Below, piece by piece: positions 25,939-34,500 of a stretch of DNA of 43,947 bases. This stretch comes from Micromonospora craterilacus (GTDB taxonomy: Bacteria > Actinomycetota > Actinomycetes > Mycobacteriales > Micromonosporaceae), in assembly GCF_003236315.1 (NCBI RefSeq), contig NZ_POTY01000021.1, positions 1-43,947 of the forward strand. Reading direction: 5' to 3'. Below the pieces are notes generated by a model. The model was not told where the DNA came from. It made no database searches and saw only the letters and a list, made by a program, of their open reading frames with translations. Position numbers and translations under genes: made by a program. Numbering within the stretch: the stretch's first letter is position 1; each line of letters starts with the position of its first letter.

Positions 25939-26062
25939 GGGGGCGGCGACAGTGCCACATGTCGTCGGTGCCGCCTTTGGGGTAAGGCGCGCCGGACGAC
26001 CGGGGGGAATGCCGGCTGGCCCGCGACGGCGTCGGTAGTACTGCAAGGGGGGACGTGTACAG

Positions 26063-26383
26063 ATGGGCATGATCACTGACTGGCCGTCACTGGCGGCGTG
26101 TCAGAACGGGGACCCGGACGCGTTGTTCGTACAGGGCGCCGAACAGAACGTGGCCAAGCGGATCTGCCGGAGCTGCCCAGTCCGGTACGAGTGCCTGGCC
26201 GACGCGCTGGACAATCGGATCGAGTTCGGCGTGTGGGGTGGCATGACCGAACGGGAGCGCCGCGCGCTGTTGCGCCGCCACCCGCAGGTCACCAGCTGGC
26301 GCAAGATGTTCGAGGCGGCGATGAAGAAGAACGCCAAGGACAAGGCCGGCAAGGACAAGATCCTGGCGACCACCAGCAGTTGA
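26063..26383 (+). CDS. wblA: WhiB-family iron-sulfur transcription factor, WblA/WhiB4 type
   Basis: WhiB proteins bind a [4Fe-4S] cluster and partner with the principal sigma factor to control development and redox responses. This 106-residue protein has the four cluster cysteines (C13, C35, C38, C44) and the conserved turn GVWGGMTERERRALLRRHP. A Lys/Ala-rich tail follows that could contact DNA. The wording around the cysteines (DPDALFVQGAEQN, RYECLADALDNRIEFGVWGG) is closest in memory to Streptomyces WblA and M. tuberculosis WhiB4, and the divergent ponA-like gene supports this. ATG 26063 has GGGGGGACG 8-16 nt upstream. It ends 9 nt before the convergent ATPase gene. Confidence 0.93.
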   Translation: MGMITDWPSLAACQNGDPDALFVQGAEQNVAKRICRSCPVRYECLADALDNRIEFGVWGGMTERERRALLRRHPQVTSWRKMFEAAMKKNAKDKAGKDKILATTSS

Positions 26384-26392
26384 TCGGCGCGA

Positions 26393-27541
26393 TCAGGAGC
26401 GGCTGATCGCCGCTGCGATCGTGCGTAGCCCGTCGACGTCGTGCACGTCGGCGGGCTGCGCCGTCACCGAGACCGTCGGCACCTGCGGGAACGCCTCGGT
26501 GAACCGCGCGGCCACCTGCTGCTCGCGTACCGCCTGCTCGGCCAGGGCGGCGTGCGCCCGCAGCACCTCGACGGTGCCCTCGTGGCCGCCGGCCGCGGCC
26601 AGCCGGTCGGCGGCGGCCCGGCTCTCCGGCGCGCCCAGCTCGGGCACCGCCGGGCGGTGCACCCGGTTGAGCACCAGGCCTGCGAGCGGCATGTTCTCCT
26701 CGCGCAGCCGGCCGGCGAAATAGGCGGCCTCTCGGACCGCGTCCGGCTCCGGCGCCGCGACCAGCAGGAACGCCGTCTCGCGCGCCTGCAGGATGCGGTA
26801 CGTCTGCTCCGCGCGCTGCCGGAACCCGCCGAACATCGAGTCGAGCGCGGCCACGAAACCGGACAGGTCAGTCAGCAACTGCGCACCGATCACCTTCTGC
26901 ACGATCCTGGAGAACATCCCGAAGGAGGCGGTGACGAGGCTGAACATGCTCCGTCCGCCGGTACGCGCCGGAGCCAGCAGCAGCCGCAGCATCCGCCCGT
27001 CGAGGAAGCGGGACAACCGGGCCGGTGCGTCGAGGAAGTCCAGCGCCGAGCGCGACGGCGGGGTGTCCACCACGATCAGGTCCCACTCGCCCCGGGCGTG
27101 CAGCTGGCCGAGCTTCTCCATGGCCATGTACTCCTGGGTGCCGGAGAAGGTGGAACTCATCGCCTGGTAGAAGGGGTTTGCGAAGATTTCCGCTGCCTTC
27201 GCCGGATCGGTGTGCGCGAGCACCACGTCGTCGAAGGTGCGTTTCATGTCGAGCATCATGGCGTGCAGTTCGCCGCCGCTGTCCTCGACGTCGATCCCCT
27301 TGACCCGCCTGGGCGTGTTGTCCAGCTCGGTCAGGCCGAGTGACTGGGCCAGTCGTCGGGCCGGGTCGATGGTGAGCACCACCGTCCGCCGGCCGTGCCG
27401 CTCGGCCGCGCGTAATGCGAGCGCGGCGGCCGAGGTCGTCTTGCCCACCCCACCCGCTCCGCAGCAGACCACGATCCGTACGCCCGGGTCGGCCAGGATC
27501 TGGTCGACGTCCAGCGGCGGCGCGGCGTTGTCGGAAGGCAC
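26393..27541 (-). CDS. ArsA/GET3-like ATPase (Rv3680-like)
   Basis: The 382-residue protein is a P-loop ATPase of the ArsA/GET3 anion-transporter family. It has a deviant Walker A GAGGVGKTTSAAALAL, switch I DPARRLAQSLG and switch II/Walker B DLIVVDTPPSRSALDFLDAP, with a helical client-region insertion (EIFANPFYQAMSSTFSGTQEYMAMEKLG). No arsenic genes are near. It is the larger partner of the next ATPase gene; the pair corresponds by order and size to M. tuberculosis Rv3680-Rv3679, reported to form a complex linked to glycerol and nitric-oxide tolerance. GTG 27541 lies 6 nt after a TACGCT -10 box without a ribosome site, so it is probably leaderless; TTG 27544 is an alternative. Confidence 0.93.
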   Translation of the reverse strand: MPSDNAAPPLDVDQILADPGVRIVVCCGAGGVGKTTSAAALALRAAERHGRRTVVLTIDPARRLAQSLGLTELDNTPRRVKGIDVEDSGGELHAMMLDMKRTFDDVVLAHTDPAKAAEIFANPFYQAMSSTFSGTQEYMAMEKLGQLHARGEWDLIVVDTPPSRSALDFLDAPARLSRFLDGRMLRLLLAPARTGGRSMFSLVTASFGMFSRIVQKVIGAQLLTDLSGFVAALDSMFGGFRQRAEQTYRILQARETAFLLVAAPEPDAVREAAYFAGRLREENMPLAGLVLNRVHRPAVPELGAPESRAAADRLAAAGGHEGTVEVLRAHAALAEQAVREQQVAARFTEAFPQVPTVSVTAQPADVHDVDGLRTIAAAISRS

Positions 27542-27547
27542 CAATCG

Positions 27548-27553
27548 AGCGTA
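27548..27553 (-). promoter_or_regulatory. -10 box of the second ArsA-like ATPase gene
   Basis: TACGCT on the minus strand ends 6 nt before GTG 27541. The stretch TACGCTCGATTGGTG matches the equivalent stretch of the partner gene (28573-28587) at 12 of 15 positions. Confidence 0.55.
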
Positions 27554-27597
27554 TCGGGCCGACCCGGCAAACGCGCCAGGCCGAGGTCAGGTGTGAG

Positions 27598-28575
27598 TCA
27601 ATCGCCGGGTACGAGAGCTGCGGCGAGGACGTCCAGCCCGGCGCGGTCCACCCCGTCGGGCAGGAACGGCAGCTCCACCAGGGGCACGCTCAGCTCCACC
27701 AGATCAGCGCGCAGCGAATCCTCCAACTCCCGGCGGATGACCTGGTCGCGCGCCTCCGCGTGGAGGCCGGCGACGATTCGCCGGTCGGCCGGCAGCCCGG
27801 CGGCACGCAGCCCCCGGCCCAGCTCGGCCTCGGTGACCAGCCGCCCCGCCGGCAGCGGCGGCCGGGCCCCGTTGACGATCACCCGGCGCACCCCGAAGCC
27901 CAGCGAGCTCAGTTCGTCGATCGCGTCGACCGTCTCCTGCACCGGCATCTCCTCGAGCAGGGTCACCACGTGCACCGCGGTCATCGGCGAGCGCAGCAGT
28001 GCCGCGACCCCCTCGCTCTGGGTCTTGATCGGGCCGACCTTGGCCAGCCGGGCGGTTTCGGCGGTCACGTTCAGGAAGCGGCCGATACGACCGGTGGGCG
28101 GGGCGTCCAGTACCACCGCGTCGTACACCCGCCGCTTGTCGACCGCGCGGGTGGTGGCCTCCTTGAGCTTGCCGGTGAGCAGCACATCGCGCAGCCCGGG
28201 GGCGATGGTGGTGGCGAAGTCGATCGCACCGAGCTTGCGCAGCGCCCGGCCGGCCGCGCCGAGCTTGTAGAACATGTCCAGGTATTCGAGCAACGCCTCC
28301 TCGGCGTCCACCGCGAGCGCGCACACCTCGCCGCCGCCCGGCGCGTCGGCCAGGTGCCGCTCGGCGTACGGCAGCGGCTCGGTGCCGAAGAGCTGGGCGA
28401 TGCCCTGGCGTCCCTCCACCTCGACCAGCAGCGTACGCCGCCCACCGGCGGCCAGGCCCAGGGCCAGGGCGGCAGCCACGCTGGTCTTGCCCGTGCCCCC
28501 CTTGCCGGTCACCACATGCAGACGGGCGGGCCAATCGGTGCCGGCCCGGTCGGCCGGGCGCTGCGCTGCTCCCAC
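27598..28575 (-). CDS. ArsA/GET3-like ATPase (Rv3679-like)
   Basis: Smaller member of the ATPase pair (325 residues). The Walker A region is HVVTGKGGTGKTSVAAALALGLA, followed by LLVEVEGRQGIAQLFG, and Walker B/switch II is YDAVVLDAPPTGRIGRFLNVT. The middle contains the helical YLDMFYKLGAAGRALRKLGAIDFATTIAPGLRDVLLTGKL. The C-terminal ADLVELSVPLVELPFLPDGVDR resembles other actinobacterial members. It probably forms a heterodimer with the downstream product; clients are unknown. GTG 28575 lies 6 nt after a TAGGCT -10 box with no ribosome site, so a leaderless mRNA is likely. A 56-nt gap with its own promoter separates it from the partner gene. Confidence 0.92.
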   Translation of the reverse strand: MGAAQRPADRAGTDWPARLHVVTGKGGTGKTSVAAALALGLAAGGRRTLLVEVEGRQGIAQLFGTEPLPYAERHLADAPGGGEVCALAVDAEEALLEYLDMFYKLGAAGRALRKLGAIDFATTIAPGLRDVLLTGKLKEATTRAVDKRRVYDAVVLDAPPTGRIGRFLNVTAETARLAKVGPIKTQSEGVAALLRSPMTAVHVVTLLEEMPVQETVDAIDELSSLGFGVRRVIVNGARPPLPAGRLVTEAELGRGLRAAGLPADRRIVAGLHAEARDQVIRRELEDSLRADLVELSVPLVELPFLPDGVDRAGLDVLAAALVPGD

Positions 28576-28581
28576 CTGTCG

Positions 28582-28587
28582 AGCCTA
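28582..28587 (-). promoter_or_regulatory. -10 box of the first ArsA-like ATPase gene
   Basis: TAGGCT on the minus strand ends 6 nt before GTG 28575. TAGGCTCGACAGGTG closely matches the partner gene's start region, so both genes carry nearly the same leaderless signal. Confidence 0.55.
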
Positions 28588-28601
28588 TCCAGGCAACGAG
28601 G

Positions 28602-29183
28602 TCAGGCGACCTCGCAGACCCACCAGCCGGTTTTGCGGATCACGGTGAAGCGCAGGTTCTGGTCGGCGATCTTCTCGTCGGCGGTGGTCACCGTCACCGT
28701 GGTGGTGACGGTGGCGCGGTCCCCGGTCTCGTTGTCCACCTTCGGGGTGTCCCAGCGGAACCGAGGGTTCTGGTAGGTCGAGGCGTATTTCTCGATCTCG
28801 GCGACCTTTGCCCGGATCTTGTCGTGGTCCCGGGAGGCGGTGCAGACCAGCTTGGCCGCCTTGGCCGCGTCCCGCTCCTGGTAGACCGCGGTGAGGAACT
28901 CGTCGACCGCCACCGACGGCTCCCGCGCGCCCTCGCCGGACTCGGTGTTGCGCAACGTCAGGAAGGCGGCCACGCCGCCACCGGCGCAGAGCAGCAGGAC
29001 CACCGCCAGGGCGAGGGAGGCCATCAGGGCACCGCGTTTGGCGGGCGGGCCGGCCGGCGACTGGTACGGCGGATATCCGGGCGGGGGCGGCGGGACCGAC
29101 GGACCCTGGGCGGCGTCCGGGCCGGACTGGTCCGCCGGAAGGTCCGTGGGGCCGGTCGCACCGCCGGCGGGTGGCTGGGTCAT
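28602..29183 (-). CDS. Membrane protein with Pro-rich N-terminus and extracytoplasmic NTF2-like domain
   Basis: The 193-residue protein has a cytoplasmic Pro/Gly-rich segment (GPSVPPPPPGYPPYQSPAGP), one transmembrane helix (LMASLALAVVLLLCAGGGVAAFL, about residues 53-75) and an outside domain of about 115 residues. That domain (AVDEFLTAVYQERDAAKAAKLVC, TVTTTVTVTTADEKIADQNLRF, and a final WWVCEVA) resembles the NTF2-like fold of actinobacterial anchored proteins and has two cysteines. The assignment is by pattern only. ATG 29183 has GGGGGGACG just upstream. It lies upstream of the ATPase pair on the same strand, 26 nt before the first ATPase start, so co-transcription is possible. Confidence 0.82.
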   Translation of the reverse strand: MTQPPAGGATGPTDLPADQSGPDAAQGPSVPPPPPGYPPYQSPAGPPAKRGALMASLALAVVLLLCAGGGVAAFLTLRNTESGEGAREPSVAVDEFLTAVYQERDAAKAAKLVCTASRDHDKIRAKVAEIEKYASTYQNPRFRWDTPKVDNETGDRATVTTTVTVTTADEKIADQNLRFTVIRKTGWWVCEVA

Positions 29184-29390
29184 CGCGTCCCCCCGGGTGC
29201 GCCGCATCGCCGCGCGGGGCGGCGAGCGTGGGATAGGTGGCCGGGCTGAGCGCCCGTCCAGACCGGAAGGGTAGCGGTCCGGCTGCCCGGTGCGGAGGGC
29301 CCGGTGTCTCCCGCGCGGAACGGCGCGACCAGCTTCCCGCTGGTCGGGTGTCGCAAATGTGACCGAAAGCCATCGTCCGTGCGCGTCCTG

Positions 29391-29419
29391 TTGATGGGAC
29401 CAGCGCACCGTCCTACCGT
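29391..29419 (+). promoter_or_regulatory. Promoter of the gene at 29508
   Basis: TTGATG (29391-29396) and TACCGT (29414-29419) are 17 nt apart, a good sigma-70-type pair. Transcription would begin near 29426, leaving a leader of about 82 nt with GGAGG before the ATG. It lies in the 325-nt gap between divergent genes, which otherwise holds nothing I recognise. Confidence 0.55.
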
Positions 29420-29507
29420 CGCTCCGGCACGCCCGGGCCGGGTCGGGTGCAGCGGCTCCGGACCGGCGGGCGGGGCCGTGACCAGGTACGACGCCCGGAG
29501 GCAGTGC

Positions 29508-29984
29508 ATGCGCGACACGGACAACACCCCCCGAGCCCAGTTCCCGCAAGGGGCCCGAGGGGACCGCCGGACGGCCGGCGGTGACTCCCCCGGCCGGCTG
29601 CCGGTCAACGAGCGGTCGTACCGGCGGCCCGCCGAGGCGGCCAGCGCCGGAGAACCGGCCGGAGGGCGGGACGAAGAGGGCCCCGGGTACGTCATCCACC
29701 TGCCCATTCGGGTGACCAACCTGGCCGCCGCGATCGCACTGGCCGGCCGGGTGGCGACCTCGCTGAACTTCCTGCCCGAACTGGACGCCGGTGAGACCGA
29801 GGTGTCGACGGCCGACGACCAGAACAACCGGCACCGGGTCTTCTGCGACCTGCTGCTGCCCGACCGCACGCGCTGCCCCCAGCCGTACGACCACAACGGC
29901 CCCTGCGGCGAACGGCCGACCGCGCCGGAGCCGCGCCCCACGTCTGAGCAGCGTCCCGCGTCCCGACCGGCCGGTGGACCGTAG
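29508..29984 (+). CDS. Conserved-looking soluble protein of unknown function
   Basis: I do not recognise a family. The 158-residue product has a disordered, charged N-terminus (about residues 1-60) and a compact central part (YVIHLPIRVTNLAAAIALAG, then RVATSLNFLPELDAGETEVS). It also has a cysteine/histidine-containing segment (RHRVFCDLLLPDRTRCPQPY, then DHNGPCGE) that could bind metal, and a Pro/Arg-rich tail. ATG 29508 has GGAGG with 6-nt spacing, which fixes the start. There is no signal peptide or membrane helix. Its stop overlaps a TAGGCT box that may drive the DUF4177-ridA genes downstream. Confidence 0.75.
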   Translation: MRDTDNTPRAQFPQGARGDRRTAGGDSPGRLPVNERSYRRPAEAASAGEPAGGRDEEGPGYVIHLPIRVTNLAAAIALAGRVATSLNFLPELDAGETEVSTADDQNNRHRVFCDLLLPDRTRCPQPYDHNGPCGERPTAPEPRPTSEQRPASRPAGGP

Positions 29985-29987
29985 GCT
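29982..29987 (+). promoter_or_regulatory. Candidate -10 box for DUF4177-ridA
   Basis: TAGGCT overlaps the preceding stop codon and lies 41 nt before ATG 30029. A transcript starting near 29994 would include the GGGAG ribosome site at 30014-30018. No convincing -35 is present. Confidence 0.3.
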
Positions 29988-30028
29988 GTGCCCCGAAGTG
30001 TCCACGCCACCGAGGGAGCCCTCCACCG

Positions 30029-30184
30029 ATGCAGAAGTGGGAATACGCCACGGTCCCGCTGCTGGTCCACGCGACCAAGCAGATCCTCGACAACTGGGGT
30101 GAGGACGGCTGGGAACTCGTTTCCGTCGTCCCCGGGCCGAACCCGGAGCAGCTGGTCGCCTACCTGAAGCGGCCCAAGGCATGA
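30029..30184 (+). CDS. DUF4177 family small protein (Rv3678A-like)
   Basis: This 51-residue protein starts MQKWEYATVPLLVHATKQIL and continues with DNWGEDGWELVSVVPGP and QLVAYLKRP. The pattern (WEYxTVP, then NxWGxDGWELVxV, then a final strand with an aromatic residue) is that of DUF4177, a tiny alpha/beta domain of unknown function. The start ATG 30029 has GGGAG upstream. The stop overlaps the ridA start by four bases (ATGA, 30181-30184), so the two are translationally coupled. M. tuberculosis has a 51-residue counterpart, Rv3678A, in the same position. Confidence 0.88.
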   Translation: MQKWEYATVPLLVHATKQILDNWGEDGWELVSVVPGPNPEQLVAYLKRPKA

Positions 30185-30642
30185 CCAACGGACCGCACGG
30201 AAAGTTGGCGGAACTCGGGCTGGAATTGCCGGAGGTGGTTCCGCCGGTGGCGAGCTACGTACCGGCGGTGCAGTCCGGGCAGCACGTGTACGTCTCCGGG
30301 CAGCTGCCGATGGCCGAGGGCAAGCTGCTGGCCACCGGCAAGGTCGGCGCCGGCGTCTCCGCCGAGCAGGCCAAGCAGCTCGCCCAGCGGTGCGCCCTCA
30401 ACGCGCTCGCCGCGATCGATTCGCTGGTCGGTCTGGAGAACGTCGTCAAGATCGTGAAGCTGACCGGCTTCGTCGCCAGCGCACCCGGCTTCACCGGCCA
30501 GCCCGGCGTCATCAACGGCGCCTCGGACCTGTTCGGTGCCGTCTTCGGCGAGGCCGGCCGGCACGCCCGCAGCGCCGTCGGCGTCGCCGAGCTCCCGCTG
30601 GACGCCCCGGTCGAGGTCGAGGTCATCGTCGAGGTTTCCTGA
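30181..30642 (+). CDS. RidA/YjgF-family protein (Rv3678c-like)
   Basis: The 153-residue protein belongs to the RidA (YER057c/UK114) family, trimeric enzymes that hydrolyse reactive imines and enamines. It has the family pattern PPVASYVPAVQSGQHVYVSGQLPM near the start, central ALNALAAIDSLVGLENVVKIVKLTGFVAS, and the C-terminal HARSAVGVAELPLDAPVEVEVIVEV with the substrate-binding Arg before SAVGV. It is a bit longer than classical RidA (about 128 residues), like the actinobacterial subgroup. ATG 30181 overlaps the DUF4177 stop. The next gene (an MBL hydrolase) lies 112 nt downstream, across an inverted repeat and a separate promoter. Confidence 0.93.
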   Translation: MTNGPHGKLAELGLELPEVVPPVASYVPAVQSGQHVYVSGQLPMAEGKLLATGKVGAGVSAEQAKQLAQRCALNALAAIDSLVGLENVVKIVKLTGFVASAPGFTGQPGVINGASDLFGAVFGEAGRHARSAVGVAELPLDAPVEVEVIVEVS

Positions 30643-30645
30643 CCT

Positions 30646-30723
30646 CCCGCGATCTTGCAGTTTTCGCCCGGACGAAAGCCCCTCGGGAGGGCGAATCGGG
30701 GACCGGAACTGCAAGATCGCGGG
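30646..30723. repeat. 78-bp inverted-repeat element between ridA and the MBL gene
   Basis: CCCGCGATCTTGCAGTT (30646-30662) pairs exactly with AACTGCAAGATCGCGGG (30707-30723). Directly inside, TTCGCCC (30663-30669) pairs with GGGCGAA (30689-30695), leaving an 11-nt bulge. It starts 3 nt after the ridA stop. From memory, similar palindromes ending in a GCAAGATCGCGG-type arm are widespread in Micromonospora relatives; this was not checked here. It may end the ridA transcript. Confidence 0.8.
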
Positions 30724-30741
30724 GCCGCGCCCGTGGGGTCG

Positions 30742-30747
30742 TACGAT
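30742..30747 (+). promoter_or_regulatory. -10 box of the likely leaderless MBL-cyclase operon
   Basis: TACGAT ends 7 nt before ATG 30755, so transcription would start at the start codon. It lies 18 nt after the inverted-repeat element. Confidence 0.55.
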
Positions 30748-30754
30748 CGCAGCC

Positions 30755-31582
30755 ATGGGAGGGCATGTGACGGGGGCGGTGACCGCCCTCGCCAGCGAAC
30801 TGCCGGAGTGGGTGACGTTGCTGCGCGCGCCCAATCCGGGGCCGATGACGCTGGACGGGACCAACACCTGGCTGCTGCGGGCCGCGCCCGGCGAGCCAGC
30901 CCTGGTGGTCGACCCGGGGCCGGCGGACGAGGCGCACCTTGCGGCGATCGCCGCGCAGGGGCCGGTCGGACTGGTGCTGATCACCCACGGCCACCCGGAC
31001 CACACCGAGGGCTCGACCCGCCTACACGACCTGCTCGGCGGGGTTCACGTGCTGGCCGCCGACCCGGCGCACACCATCGGCGGAGAGCCGCTGTCCGAGC
31101 CCGGTGAGGAGTTCGCCGGCTTCGGCCTGGAGATCGATTTGCTCGCCACTCCCGGGCACACCGCCGACTCGGTCTGCTTCCTGGTCGAGCACGGCGACCG
31201 GCGGGTAGTGCTGACCGGCGACACCATCCTGGGCCGCGGCACCACCGTGGTCGCCCACCCGGACGGCCACCTCGGCGACTACCTGGCCAGCCTGGAACTG
31301 CTCTCGACGTACCGCGGGATTCCGGCGCTGCCTGGGCACGGCCCGGCGCTGGCCGACTGCGGTGCGGCCGCCGACTTCTACCTCGCCCACCGCCGCGCCC
31401 GGCTCGACCAGGTACGGACGGCGCTGGACGAGGGCGCGCATACCGCGGCCGAGGTGGTCGCGAAGGTCTACGCGGATGTGGACCGGTCGCTCTGGTGGGC
31501 GGCGGAGTGGTCCGTCCGCGCCCAACTGGAGTACCTGAGACGGGAATCCGACGGCGGCAGCTCGGGGTTGGACCGACCGTGA
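30755..31582 (+). CDS. Metallo-beta-lactamase-fold hydrolase (LACTB2/Rv3677c-like)
   Basis: The 275-residue protein has the MBL metal motif THGHPDH (H78, H80, D82, H83), then TPGHTADS, LTGDTILG and PGHGPAL. Its N-terminus (RAPNPGPMTLDGTNTWLL) and its C-terminal winged-helix-like part (GAHTAAEVVAKVYADVDRSLWWAAEWSVRAQLEYL) are those of the LACTB2 group, some of which cleave RNA. The real substrate is unknown. ATG 30755 is supported by a TACGAT -10 seven nt upstream; GTG 30767 with GGGAGGG close by is an alternative. It overlaps the cyclase gene by four bases (GTGA, 31579-31582). The order matches M. tuberculosis Rv3678c-Rv3677c. Confidence 0.92.
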   Translation: MGGHVTGAVTALASELPEWVTLLRAPNPGPMTLDGTNTWLLRAAPGEPALVVDPGPADEAHLAAIAAQGPVGLVLITHGHPDHTEGSTRLHDLLGGVHVLAADPAHTIGGEPLSEPGEEFAGFGLEIDLLATPGHTADSVCFLVEHGDRRVVLTGDTILGRGTTVVAHPDGHLGDYLASLELLSTYRGIPALPGHGPALADCGAAADFYLAHRRARLDQVRTALDEGAHTAAEVVAKVYADVDRSLWWAAEWSVRAQLEYLRRESDGGSSGLDRP

Positions 31583-34500
31583 CCTGCCCGGTGTGCGGAA
31601 CCGTCGCCGTGCCCGGCGCCCGGTTCTGCCACAACTGCGGGGCCGCGCTGCCGGCCGCCGCCACCCTGCCCGCCGCCGAGCGTCGGGTGGTCACCGTGCT
31701 CTTCGGCGACCTGTCCGACTTCACCTCCTGGTCGGAGGACCTCGACCCGGAACGCGTCGGCGCGGTCACCGACCGGGTGCTGGCCGCCCTCGCCGGGGCG
31801 GTCAAGACCTTCGGCGGGCACGTCGACAAGCTGACCGGTGACGGGATCATGGCGGTCTTCGGTGCCCCGGTGGCGCACGAGGACGACGCCGAGCGTGCCG
31901 TCCGCGCCGCGTTGTCCATGCAGCGGGCGGTCCGCCGGGTGCTCGACGACGAGCGGGGCGGCGGCGCGCCGCTGGGCCTGCGGGTCGGGCTGAACACCGG
32001 CGACGTGATCGCCGGCATCCAGGCCGCCATCGAGTACACGGTCATCGGCGACACCGTGAACACCGCCGCCCGGCTGGCCGACGCCGCCGCCGTCGGCGCG
32101 GTGTACGCCGGTGCCCGTACCGCCGCGGCCACCCGGCACGTGGCCAGTTGGCGGGCGCTGCGCCCGTTGCGGCTCAAGGGCAAGCGCGAGCCGGTCGAGG
32201 CGTACGAACTGCTCGGCCTGCTGGACGCCCCGGGCACCCGCTCCGGCCTCGGTGACGAGGCACCGTTCGTCGGCCGGGAGACCGAGATCGGCCGGATCGC
32301 CGGCCGGCTGGCCGAGGTGATCGACCGGGGCGAGCCACGGGTGCTGCTGATGACCGCCGAGGCGGGCATCGGCAAGTCCCGGTTCGCCGCCGAGGTGGAA
32401 CGCCTCGCCGCCGGTTACGACGTGGGCGCCGGGCGGTACGCCGCGCACACCGGCGCCCGGGTGCTCTCGGTACGCTGCGCCGCGTTCGGCGAGCGCCGCC
32501 GGCTCGCCCCCCTCGCCGACCTGGTACGCGCCGCCACCGGTCTGCCCAACGACGCGGCCACCGCGGTCACCCGCCCGGCGGTCGAGGAGCGGCTGCGCCG
32601 GCTCGGCCAGCGGCTCAGCCGCGCCCGCACCGACCAGCCCGCCCCGGTCGCCGTCGACCAACTGCTGGCCCTGCTCGGGTACGCCGAACTGCCCAGCCCC
32701 ACCGACCCGGTCGAGTGGAGCAGCGCCCAGCCGCCGGCCGACGCCGACGCGGTGCCCAACGCCGTGGCCGACCTGCTCAGCGCGCTCGCCGCGGAGGCGC
32801 CGCTGATGGTGGTCGTGGACGACCTGCACGACGCCACCTCGGAGACCATCCGGGCGTTGGAGGTGACCCTGTCCCGACTCACCGGCCCGGTGCTGGTGCT
32901 GCTGCTCGGGCGGCCCGAGCTGGTGCGTACCGCCGGAACCCTGACCCGGGTCGCGGACGCCGAGGTGCAACCGCTGCCGCCGATGCGCGGCGCCGACGCC
33001 GCCCGGCTGCTCACCAGCTACCTCGGCGGCGGGCGGCTGCCCCAGGCCGACACCGACCGGCTGCTGGCCACCGCCCAGGGCAACCCGTTCTACCTGGCCG
33101 AACTGGTCACCCTGCTGATGGAGCGCGGCGCGCTGACTGCCGGGATGGGCAACGGCTGGCGGCTGGCGCCCGGCTCGCTCGGCAGCCGGCTGCTCTCCCG
33201 CGACCTCGCGGCGGTGCTCGCCGCCCGGATCGACGCCCTGCCCGCCGAGGCCCGTGCGGTGCTGCGGGACGCCTCGGTGGTCGGCGACACCGTGCCCGAC
33301 GGCGCGCTGGAGGCGCTGCGGGAGCAGCGGGCCGGTCGGGACGGCCGGCCGGCCGCGGTGGCCGCGGTCGAGCTGGAACGGGCGGTGGACGAGCTGCTGC
33401 AACGCCGGATGCTGCACCGCACCCGCACCGGCTACGCCTTCGCCACCCCGCTGATGCGGGAGGCGGCGTACGCCGGGATCAGCAAGGCGGACCTGGCCGA
33501 ACGGCACGCCGCGCTGGCCCGTTGGGCCGCGCCGGGGGACGGCGCCCCGGGCGGCTCGGGCGGCTTCACCGAGGTGGCCCGGGACGACTTCGTGGCCGGG
33601 CACGTCGAGCGGGCGACCCGGCTGGCCGACGCGGTCACGCTGCGCCCGGACGCGCCGGCCCGGGCGGTCGCACCGCTGGGCGTCGCCGCCCTCGGCCGGG
33701 CCGCGCGCCGGTCATTGCACGCGGGGGAACCGGCGCTCGCCGTCGAGTACGCCGAACGCGCCGCCGAGCTGGCCCGGGGCGACGTACCGGCCGTCGACCG
33801 GGTGGTGCACGCCCGGGCGCTGCTCCAGGTCGGCCGGGCCGCCGACGCGCTGGCCTTTGCCGAGAAGATCTCCGCGAACGCCGGGGACCAGGCGGCGACG
33901 CGGACCAGTGCCCTGCTGCTCGCCGGGCAGGCCCAGCAGGTGATGGGCGACCTGCGGCGGGCGGAGTCCTGCTGGCGGGAGGCGTTGCAGGTGGCTACCG
34001 ACGCCGACCTGCCCTCGCTGCGCGCGTCGGCGATGCGCCGGTTGGGCATGGCGGACTTCCTCGCCGGCCGGCTCGGCCAGGCGAGCAGCCGGTTGGCGGC
34101 GTCGTACCAGGTCAGCTTGGCGGTGCAGGACCGCCGTGGGCAGGCGTGGTCGTTGCAGAACCTGGCCTGGGTGACCACCACCCGGGGCGACTTCGCCGGT
34201 ACGGACGCGGTGCTCGGCCGGGCCGCCCGGCTCTTCGCCGAGCTGAAGGACCCGTACGGGCGGGCGTGGCTGCGCGGCACCACCGCGTTCGCCCGGCTGC
34301 TCGCCGGCCGGTTGCGCGACTCGCACCGGCTGGCCCGGATCTTCCTGCCGTTCGGCGAGCGGGTCGGCGAGGCGTGGGCGGTGGGCACCCTGCGGGCGGT
34401 CGACGCGTACGCCAACGCCGAACTGGGCGACCTGGCCGACGCCGACCGGGAGGCCCGCCGGGCGTACCGGGACTTCGCCGCCGCATCGGACGACTGGGGG

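Noticed and set aside
26393..28575. Arsenite export operon
   Set aside because: The ATPases are ArsA-like, but no arsB, arsR, arsC or arsD is near, and gene order matches the mycobacterial Rv3679-Rv3680 pair.
31468..33603. 711-codon minus-strand open frame
   Set aside because: Antisense to the cyclase/ATPase protein; composition is biased and no motif is present.
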